Assembly (NCBI GenBank): GCA_964019165.1
Contig: OZ025267.1
Location: 10,962,389-11,026,388 of the forward strand
Reading direction: 5' to 3'
Origin: Mastigias papua
Lineage: Eukaryota; Cnidaria; Scyphozoa; Rhizostomeae; Mastigiidae
Length of the DNA: 64,000 nt
The translations under genes and the position numbers were made by a program. Shown here piece by piece: positions 55,341 through 64,000 of this stretch; position 1 is the first letter of the stretch, and each line of letters begins with the position of its first letter. The notes beneath the pieces are model-generated. The model had not been told where the DNA came from, ran no database searches, and worked only from the letters and a program-made list of their open reading frames with translations.

Positions 55341-56161
55341 GGGTCTTAGCACTGCTCAGGAATTGGCAAGAAACCACTATCACGTAAATCAGAAAAATGA
55401 AAGAGTCTTCTTGCGATGTAGGAATGACCTTTGATATTATCTTTCTAATTTCAAATTGTGTCCATTAGCTGTATCATGACTGTTGGTAATTTTTTGGTCA
55501 AGGAAGGCTAATGCACTTCATGTATCAGCATTTCTACCATCTCACTAATCGCACATTCATGCTTTAGCTCTGTTCGTGCCCTCTTCATTACGATATTTAT
55601 TGTTCAATGTCATTAGGCATAAAGTTAAAATATCGCTACAAATGCACTAGATAGTGTATTATAGGTAGTCCTTACCATAAAGCAACTTTTTTAAATATAA
55701 CAAATATCTATTTTGTATAATACTTATAGATTAATGCAAAAGTTATTCTGGAGTCCATTATTCCTAGGGTTTTTTCTTCATTCTACCTCCATTCACTTTA
55801 CAATTGGAAGTACGTTTTTTATTAAATGGGGATTATCCTAATTCTATACTTTCCATTTCACAACCTTATTTTGCTGCTTAGAGAGAACACGATTTGTGGA
55901 AGGAATTTTTGGACATTGTTTTAATGAATATGGAAAGATTACTGGTATTAATATTTTTGTGTATTTTATATCGCTGTGAGCATAGTTTGAATTCGGTTCT
56001 TGATTGAGGAGGAATAAGTGAAAGGCTTATATTAACAAGCACTTGAAAAGTTGGAACAGCAACAATGGCAAAACTACAAAAAACATATCGATATAGCATG
56101 TGCCACGGATCTTTGACTGACTGAGAGCTATAATCATAGTTCTGCATGGTTCTCCAGTCAA
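55341..56161. other. Downstream of the grhl stop: 3' UTR or intergenic
   Basis: Probably contains the grhl 3' UTR. I see no clear AATAAA signal followed by a GT-rich element. No other gene is recognised. Confidence 0.4.
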
Positions 56162-56940
56162 TTATAATAATAATAATAATAATAATACAAATCTTTATAC
56201 AGGATTAAAACACTTCAACTTAAGAGCTGTCATCAATGTGTGTCCTGTCTAATGAAAAACCAGATAAAAACTAGATAGCAAAAAGTTAAAATTTCTTTTA
56301 AATAAAAAGTTTGTATATAGCTAAAGTTAATTGGAGTTCAAGCAAAATTTTGCTTAAGGCTCCGTTCACAAGCAATGAATGATTCATTCCTTCACACTTG
56401 AATAGGAAGATCATTGTAGATAGTCGCTCCCATGAAACGGAAAGATTTTCACGCAAATTCAGTTGTGATTTTTGGAATCTTCAACAAAGATTGATGGTTT
56501 CTTGTTCGCACACTGTGGTCATTAATATTAAAGTATCCTTGAAAAGCCTCGCAAATATCTTTGTCAATGCACTTGCGTACAAGTTTGCATGCACGAATTT
56601 ACTTGCATTCACCACTGATTGAATTTCGTCGAAACTACCGGAGTCTCCGAGTACTATTCGCCTTGAGCGATCGTGAAAGGATGAGAGTCGCTTTACCTGA
56701 GTTTCTGTTAGTTTCAGTAGTAGTATCCCTGAAAACATGAAGGTAGGCAGGATCATTTGATTGCCTTCGCAGCAGCCAAATCAAGATGAGGTCTTAGCTT
56801 TCCAAGGAGCCTTAGCCTGCTCGAGGCACGTTTGTAACATTTCTTGAAATGACAATTGAGATTCAATGTGCTGTCAACTTCAATACCCAGATATTTGTAT
56901 TGACTTGTATTTAAGATCTTAACACCTCTGACCACACAAT
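56162..56940 (-). pseudogene. CR1/L2-like LINE 3' end
   Basis: Read from 56935: VRGVKILNTSQYKYLGIEVD, then NCHFKKCYKRASSRLRLLGK (thumb of the RT), then from 56756 PTFMFSGILLLKLTETQVKR. The element ends with a block that includes TATAAAGATTTGTATT and an (ATT)n tail (seen as (AAT)n at 56162-56188 on +). It is 5' truncated upstream of the thumb. Same family as the + strand copy at 62030-63850. Confidence 0.78.
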
Positions 56941-58794
56941 TCTATAAACAAGTGCCCTTCGTAGCTAGAGGCCCATTTTGCCGATTTTTACTACTTTCAA
57001 ATGTGTTTTGAGATATTCAAAGCAGTCTTGAACTACTTGAAAGGAAACAATGTCCAGTTCTACAATTTACTTTTACAAGTTTATTTTTTTTAGAAAATAT
57101 TCAATTTCAACCTATTTCAGATCAATTTTTGCACTAACTAAATGAAAAAGACTGCGATGGTCTACAATTTGCAATTTAATCTCCACCAGTTACGTCACTG
57201 CGCCAGTAAAAATTTTTGAAAGGACATTACAGAATCTTCCTAGAGAGCATTCAAGGCTCAATAGTTACGATCTGCTCTCTAATATTCCACCCTCTCTTAT
57301 ATTCCCACATATCGAATACTCCCGCATAAGGATTTGATGAAACTAGGAGCCCACTTTATTGCAAAGCACAAAAGCTCATCATCAAGTGTACAGAAGTTTT
57401 TAGTTCAAGAGATACGCAGCAAGATCTATTGTTTACTGGGATCGGGAAGGAAAGCCAAGGATGAAGCTATTGAAAGAGCTGCAAGTGATATTCTTTCAAA
57501 ATTTCCATACTGAAAAGCTCCAATGGAGAATTAACTCTCTAAACATAACGAAATGATCTGGAGGGCATTTTGGATTAAAGAGCATTAAACAATCATTATC
57601 AAAAAATTAGCTTCTTCCGTCTTATGTTCTCGTAACTACTAATAAGCCATAGATCACTGGATTACCCCCTTCAATAAAGTACCCTCCCCCCTGGAATAAA
57701 GCCACATCACAGAAGATGATGAAGAGATTTTCTTAGACTGATGTTTCTGTTTAGAGAACTCTCTGTACCGCAAACCCTCCAATCTTTCTATACTGCAAAC
57801 CCTCAAAGCAATTCCTCTCTACTTTTGCTTGTATGCCAGAGCTCCACGTTGTTTATTAAGCCCCCCTCCCCTGAATAAGCCCCCATCAAAAAAGATTATG
57901 AAAATGTTATTATAGCCTGATGCTTATGTTTAGACTGTTACTTTAGTATTATGGAGAAAAAGGTTTGAATATTATTGTCTTTAACAGGCATATTTTATAT
58001 AAAAAACAAGTTCAACACGGTTTGATGCTTGGGGAGAACGACATGCTTGTTGCCAGGCACAAGTAATGGTAAAGAAATTTTCAAGTAGCACAAATATGCA
58101 CTTGGGTTGACTGAACCTGTGAAGATCAATTGACACATGCTTCTAGTGATCTATCACGTTGTCAGCTAGAGCAGCAGAAAATAAGCTTTTAGTGTGAAAG
58201 AGGGGGATATCTAAAGCCACTGAACTTCTGCATCTTTCAGAAACTAAGTAACATTCCCAATGCAAGTTGGCAAACTCTAGAAGCCTTAGGTTTTGTTTTC
58301 TTTTTATTCAACAAAACAGGGAGTAAAACTGCACCAGTTATGACTTCATTTTTCAGTTAATCAGGCAATAATTAGACCAGGTACCAAATTGCATGAATTA
58401 TACATGAATGTGACAAACGATATTGGGAACTTTATTTTTGTTTAAACAGTTTAGCGTATTGTGTGAGCCAAAAAATTAGACATAGAGGCCATGTTTTTAG
58501 CGGGTCATATCTAATAAATACCAGCAATTTTCAAGAAATGCTTGGTCAGGTTTCACACCTCTTTACTAGGTTTGTTTTCGCCAAATATGGCTTAAATCTG
58601 AGAAGTTGCATGACTAACCAGATAAATGTTGCCCATTTTGGCGTTGAATTACCCATATGTTATCAACCTTGTTGCCCCAGTTATGCACGTCCTTGCCTGG
58701 AATCAACTAAATAATGACTTTTATTTTGATTGCGTACTTCATTAAACCTCACGAATGATGACATGTCAGGTATGTAAAAGGTAAAACGCGAAGT
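56941..58794. other. Intergenic sequence without recognised gene
   Basis: Short frames only (for example 58463-58714 on +, no family likeness). Two CCCCTCCCC-type runs occur near 57680 and 57870. Confidence 0.4.
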
Positions 58795-60345
58795 CAAATG
58801 AGTTTTCAGAACAGTGTAAAGAGAAAACTTTCCTGAAAGCAGGATTTACAACCTGGGAGAAAGCGACAAAGAAATTTGAAAAACACTATCAATCCAAATT
58901 CCACAAGACTGCAATGACATTTGAAATCCTCATTCCACATTGTGGTGATGTTATGGAAATGATAGATGAAACTGAAAAGAAGACCAGAGATACTATTCCT
59001 CGTTGCTTTATGATTATTCTTGAATCTTTGCAATATCCAGCTCGAAAAAGATTGGTCATGCGCGGAGATGATAATGGTGATGAATCTAATTTCAATCAAC
59101 TATTAAAGGCGAGATCAAAATCATACCCCGAGCTCAAGGATTGGTTATCAAAGAAAGGGGAAGTTTGCAAGTCATGAGATACAAAATAAAATCTTAAATT
59201 TATTGTCAAATCAAGTTATGCGCAAACTCCTAGAGACGGTTGGAGTTTACTTCTACGCAGTGATGTGTGACGAATACAATGATATTTCAAACAAAGATCA
59301 GCTATATTTTTGCATTCGCTGGGTCAAAGACAACTTAGATTGTTCTTAACGAATTATCGACAAATAGCTATGGCCTTTCGAGGAAAGTCTAGGAAGTGGG
59401 AACATTGCATTCAAAATGATAAAAGGAAAGTAGATTTGAACTCCGCATTATTTGCGTAAGGAAGAAACTGGAATCTTTTGATTTCCTTTTTGGCCTAAAC
59501 ACTTGTTATCGAGTTTGTTCCCTCACTGAAAATCTTTCTAGAACAGTGCATGATCAATAGATGTCACCTTATAGTACTAGACGAGCAATAGAATTAACAT
59601 TGGAAGTCCTACAGAAGCTGAGAGATGAACAGTCATCCGTTTCCTTATACGATAGTGTTTTGAAAGTCTCGATGTTTTGATTTTATTGAACAACCAGTGC
59701 ATCCACGGAAGCGAAGTGCGCCAGACTATTCCATTTTACAGTTTATAGATGGCCACAGTAGTGCTCGAGAAGCATTCAACCCTGAAACTTGTTGCGATCG
59801 CTACCTAGTCATGTATTACGAAACACTGGATTCTGTATTATCGTCGATAAAATATCGTTTTATTCAACCAAGCTTTGTAGCCTATCAGAACATTGAAACG
59901 CTTCTTTTGAAAGCAATCAATTCTGAAGATATCTACGATGAAATGAGGTATGGAAAAGAGGTACGTAATGGAGAAATAAATCGAGCACAATTTATGATTG
60001 CAGCTGATCTCCTTCAAGTATTTAGTGATAAAAAAAGAAAAACTTGATTGTTTTGATGACTTATCAGCCTGTATAAGAAGCTTCTTCGGATCCAACTTAT
60101 ATTGATCCCCAACCAACAGTTCCTGTGTATCAATTGCTATTGGTCAATCCAGCTAGTACTGCAACTGTAGAACGATGAATTTCCACGGCTAGAAGAATAA
60201 GAACCAGGATGCATTCGGAAATGATCCCCTTATGTTTTAACTCGTTTTCTATTCTTCACACACATAAAACACTGACAGATGATCTGAGTTTAACTGATGC
60301 AGCAAATGAATTTGTGGTCGCAACAATGACTGGTGTGTTCTGATA
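58795..60345 (+). pseudogene. hAT transposase relic (ZMYM1/DUF4371-like)
   Basis: A chain of in-order pieces on the + strand. It starts with a TTF-type region (about 58810; AGFTTWEKATKKFEKHYQSK), then ILESLQYPARKRLVMRGDD and NFNQLLKARSKSYPELKDWL (58990-59160), which matches the 'fLARQGLALRGD' segment of DUF4371 transposases. A catalytic-region trace (about 59255; YFYAVMCDEYNDISNKDQLY) has the conserved D-E. A 116-codon frame (59697-60047) has DRYLVMYYETLDSVLSSIK. The C-terminal dimerisation segment (60105-60330) shows LLLVNPAS and RRIRTRMHSEM in broken frames. Several stops and shifts, and a missing middle, make it non-functional. Terminal repeats not found. Confidence 0.78.
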
Positions 60346-61276
60346 TATGCCAGTTCAATTCCTTCTATTTTTGTGAAGGCATCAATCAAGTACTGCTGAA
60401 ATAATTTTGCGGACGCTTTTGGCAACTTTAATTTACTATTTTAGATCGATTGTTCCAATATATAGCATGCTGCTCTCATAATTTTTAATCATGTTCATGA
60501 AATATCGTTTTCGCACATCTCTTTCTCTTTATATACTGCAATAAAACTCGCATTATTTTGCTCATAATTGCATAGTTCAACTGTTTTTTAAAAGTTCTGC
60601 TTCGAAATGGAGACTTTTGGACTCTGGAAACTGCTACTTCTGCCCTCTTTCATCAAAATATTTCATTGACTTCCAAGCCCTCCCCCAGCCCCCACTTTCT
60701 ATTCGGCGGTGACGTGTGAGGCACCTGCCTCCTTTGCCCTACAACAAAGTCATCCAATTGACAGTGTTCTACTATGTGATGATTGGTCATGACTAAATAC
60801 TTTTTTCGAAACATTGTCGTGCATACAAGTTTTTATCATCCAGTGAGCTGTCGGAGACTATTGTTCAGTATTCAAATGACTCCTTGTCAAACTCACACTA
60901 TTATTGGTATTTACCGCAATTAGCATTTATGCTGTATTGAGTTCTGACATGTCTTGTGACGAACACCCTTAGATTTATCTCAGTTATTCAATATCTTTGA
61001 TAGTTTTTATCATTAATTAAAATTTCTTCCTAGCATGGGAAATTAAATATAGGCACCCAAAATTTAAAAGTCATGACATCATAATTAAAAAATCATAAGA
61101 AATAGCATTGAAAATAATATTTTTCTGTTATGTGTTCATGGTATTTTCAGTTCTTTCATTAGGGTTTCTGTATACAAATAAGCGCGCGAAAAGAGTGAGT
61201 GTCATAGGTGTCCTCACGAACTCAGCTCAAAATTTTCCAATTCCGCAATGTGAAATAATGAAAGAGAGACTAGAAT
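60346..61276. other. Intergenic sequence, nothing recognised
   Basis: AT-rich sequence between the hAT relic and the F-box-like relic. No gene, RNA or repeat seen. Confidence 0.4.
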
Positions 61277-61985
61277 TCAATTACTAGATCTACCAAATGA
61301 GATGCTATTGGACATATTTAAATCCCTTCCGAAGAAATATGATAATTGTAGACTTTCCAAGAGTTCGCAAACAGTTCAGAGAGCTAATGAACTGTGCTAA
61401 AATATGAACGTCTGTTGGCTCTTTGGAGGAATTTGATTGCCTCAAATGTAAGAAAACAATGTTTGGTCTGTGGCACAACAACAGTAGACATCTTGAAATG
61501 TTGTACTTTAAAGGAGGATTTTTAATTGTCGCTCTCACTAGCATTGTTGGACTATGTTTATAGAAAGTTAGAAATATGATATAGCTGGAAAGTTTCTTTA
61601 TTTAACATCAAATTTGAATATCAACGAAATCTCCTGTATTTTTAAGCTTGCCCAATCCTGAAAGTCTTCACCTAGAAGGGTGTTTACAGCTTAATCCTCA
61701 ATGCCTAACAAAGGAATTGTGTGAAGAAAATTGCCCTAAACTGAAGCAATTAAGTTTACAAAGATGTAACCTATTTTGGTGTTTGAAATATTGGATGTTA
61801 TACTTGCTCAAAGAAAAGTTGAAATCATTTATATTAGTTACACTCAGAAAATTAATGTCGAGTGTGCTACAACTATGTATATGACTCTTAATCATATAAA
61901 AGAATTTGGGTTTTCGGCAGAAATGCAACAAAACAATATTGAAGAATGGGCGAATTTTCAAACCAGTTTCTCTTATATCTGATGC
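61277..61985 (+). pseudogene. F-box/leucine-rich-repeat-like gene relic
   Basis: F-box proteins recruit substrates to SCF ubiquitin ligases through Skp1. 61277-61335 encodes IQLLDLPNEMLLDIFKSLPK, the LP-x-E-x-L-x-x-I-F F-box core. After a frame shift, RVRKQFRELMNCAKI continues the F-box end (usually V-C-K-x-F-R-x-L), followed by an in-frame TGA near 61404. The same frame runs to 61562 (LWHNNSRHLEMLYFKGG). At 61646-61800 LRR-like text appears: NPESLHLEGCLQLNPQCL, then CPKLKQLSLQRC. A last frame (61776-61984) has no motif I know. Parts may be exons, since an AG precedes 61648, but the shift and stop indicate decay. Confidence 0.6.
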
Positions 61986-62029
61986 TTTTAATAGTTGTGG
62001 AGTTCTTGCTTGTATATAAATATACGTTT

Positions 62030-63850
62030 CATTGATAGATTTGAATCTAACATAAAGCGCAACAAATCAACTGGCATTGTCAATCTTCCACCATGTTTGC
62101 TCAGGGATGTAGCGTGCTCAATATCAATTCTTCTGACTTCATCTCATTAACCGTTCACTTCAGACAGGCTGTTAATCAATGGACTTCAAAATTGCGAAAC
62201 TAGTACCATTACACAAATCTGGCTCCTACTTAGTTTTTTCCTAACTACGGACTGAATTCGGTTCTCCCTGTTGTATCAAAAATCATCGAAATGGCTGTCC
62301 ATCGGTAAGTTGTGGAATTTCTCGAACAGAACAAGTTGCTGTCTGCCTTTCAATTGGGATTTGGACCAAGGCTGTCTACTGAGTTGGCAGCAATGCTCCT
62401 GTTGTATGGTAAGCGGACAAATGTAGACCAGGGGAAATTAATTGGTACAGCATTTACTGACTTACGTAAAGCATTCGATACAAAAAGTCACTCAAATCTG
62501 TTAGAGAAATTACCTCTATATGCAGTTCATGGGGATGAACTAGACTGGTCTGCTAACTTCCTCTTCGGCAGATCAGTAGTTTATTGTTGATGCAGGCAGC
62601 TTACTGTCAAATATCAAAATCTATACTACTTAGCTAATTATATGATGTGTATATATTAACGCTTGTGTCAATTAATTAATCAATAATCAATCTAAATATA
62701 TCTAATCATAGCAATAATGTCCTGTAAACATTGCAAGTAGCTGTGGATTACAACATCTGCATGTCCAGTGTACAATATGTCCTAACAGGTTGGCCTCAAG
62801 GTTCGACCTTGGGTCCTCTATTATTTATAGTATTCGTCAATGACATCACTGATGTACTGAAGTAGTCAGCAGTACAGAAATCATAAAATATGCTGATGGC
62901 AATGTGATTTATGCAACTGATGAAGTAGTTGAAATGATTAAACCAAAGCTTAACGCTATTGGAAGCTGGCTTGATCACATGCTCTTATAATCAATCTCAT
63001 TGAAGGTAAAACTGAATCCCTCCTATTCGGAACAGCACAGAGGCTACCCAGACAGAGGGAGACGTTCAAGTACCTAGGCTCAAGCAGCTGTGGCTGAAGT
63101 ATATCGAATACACAGCACTACAGATATATAGGTGTCCAGTAAATCTAAATATGCCCCTCGAAAAGTGATATAAGTGTGCGTCAGGCTGATTGAATCTATT
63201 GGCAAAAGTTAAACACTACCTTGATGTGTCCTCTGAAAAGTCTATAAACGACTTTATGATTCTCCCTGAATTCACATACTGTGGAATTTTGCAACTAAAA
63301 CTAACTGCAACTTTAGAAAATAGGCTAGCACCATTTTATGATCGATCAATACGAACAATTCGAACAAGAAGGTCAACACCTAAACCAATAATTTAATGAG
63401 TTGAAAGTGCAAATAACATCCGAACTGAAAGCTCGTCCGCAAATGTTTAGACAGAGAATTCAATGACAATTTCCAAGGATATTTGAAGTTCAAGATCACG
63501 AAATAGAAACAAGGAACAGTATATGTTTGCCTAAGCTTCCCAAAGTAAGAACTAAATATGTTTGCAAGTCTTTTCTCTTCATTGGTGCTAAAATATATAA
63601 TGAACGACCAACTGAGATCAGAAAAACTGAAACTCTCAATGACGTTGCTAAACGTTTCAAAAAAACATTTCAGCTAGGCAACAACAAGTCTTTTTATCTA
63701 AGTGCTAATAACATATAGCAGGTTAGGTTTTCATTTCATTCTTGCTTTTAAGTCAATCAGGACACACGCTGAAAACAGCAATATATGTTGAAGTGTTATA
63801 TTCTTTATAAGCATTCGTATTATTATTTTTGCTAATTTTAGTATTATTAT
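62030..63850 (+). pseudogene. CR1/L2-like LINE RT region and 3' end, degenerate
   Basis: Starts in the RT fingers (SNIKRNKSTGIVNLPPCLLR), then DFKIAKLVPLHKSGS, PVVSKIIEMAVHR, FLEQNKLLSAFQLGF and LIGTAFTDLRKAFD (motif A, near 62455). About 150 bp of unrelated AT-rich sequence (about 62600-62770) interrupts it before motif B (GWPQGSTLGPLLFIVFVND, near 62790). The thumb and C-terminus follow at 63190-63718 (PEFTYCGILQLKLTATLENR; FIGAKIYNERPTEIRKT). The 3' end has ATT-rich repeats near 63810-63855. The copy at 56162-56940 is the same family in opposite orientation. Confidence 0.82.
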
Positions 63851-64000
63851 CAAACTACTTTCACTTTGGGATGACTGTGAAACGCTTTAAATCGAGGCAT
63901 CTTGGTAACTGCTGTTATGTTGCAATTCATGCCCTGTTATTTACTGACTTTCATAATATTCAATTATGTACGTCTTGAATTTTTATTCATAAAATATATT

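Overview
This is a eukaryotic (metazoan) window: AT-rich, with spliced exons, very long introns and a dense, varied set of transposable elements. The mix of restriction-like-endonuclease (RLE) LINEs, CR1/RTE-type LINEs, Penelope-like elements (PLEs), a BEL/Pao element, a DIRS-like gag fragment, hAT relics and tRNA-containing SINE-like insertions fits an aquatic invertebrate. A cnidarian is my best guess, but that is inference. I see no bacterial-type operons.

One host gene runs through most of the window. Eight short exons on the + strand (11888-11969, 12710-12819, 12972-13063, 35426-35474, 41945-42014, 49436-49524, 54746-54810, 55223-55340) have AG/GT borders and matching phases. Joined, they give 224 codons plus a stop, and the product reads as the C-terminal third of a Grainyhead-like (GRHL/CP2-family) transcription factor: the end of the DNA-binding region, a linker, and the ubiquitin-like dimerisation domain. 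The first exons, with most of the DNA-binding domain, were not found and probably lie left of the window. Nearly everything from 12 to 55 kb is therefore intron of this gene, filled with mobile elements.

Layout. 1-3400: RLE-type LINE (+) with a 1063-codon open frame that lacks its 3' end. 3406-6593: degenerate CR1-like LINE (-), joined tail to tail to the first. 8243-8895: PLE reverse-transcriptase fragment (-). 11.9-13.1 kb: three grhl exons. 14.4-23.8 kb: DIRS-like gag relic, a near-perfect 582-bp palindrome, a 53-bp tandem array, and two pairs of split direct repeats in the order A1...B1A2...B2. 24.3-27.6 kb: RTE-type LINE (+). 29.7-30.95 kb: LINE 3' half (-). 31.9-33.5 kb: MITE, PLE tail with hammerhead-like hairpin, (TA)n and a SINE-like insertion with an 18-bp target duplication. 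33.5-35.35 kb: RLE LINE tail, second LINE tail, PLE 3' end. 35.4 kb: grhl exon. 35.6-36.15 kb: TIR element. 37.7-39.5 kb: two inverted pairs of PLE tails. 41.7-42.8 kb: SINE-like insertion, grhl exon, PLE tail. 43.1-46.8 kb: degenerate BEL/Pao. 49.4 kb: grhl exon. 50-52 kb: LINE tail, (TA)n, PLE GIY-YIG tail, MITE. 54.3 kb: MITE. 54.7-55.3 kb: last grhl exons. 56.2-56.9 kb: LINE tail (-). 58.8-60.35 kb: hAT relic. 61.28-62 kb: broken F-box/LRR-like gene. 62.0-63.85 kb: LINE (+).

The parts most worth a second look are the A1/B1A2/B2 split repeats, the 582-bp palindrome, and a set of dispersed hammerhead-like RNA motifs in PLE 3' ends and in one tRNA-containing insertion.
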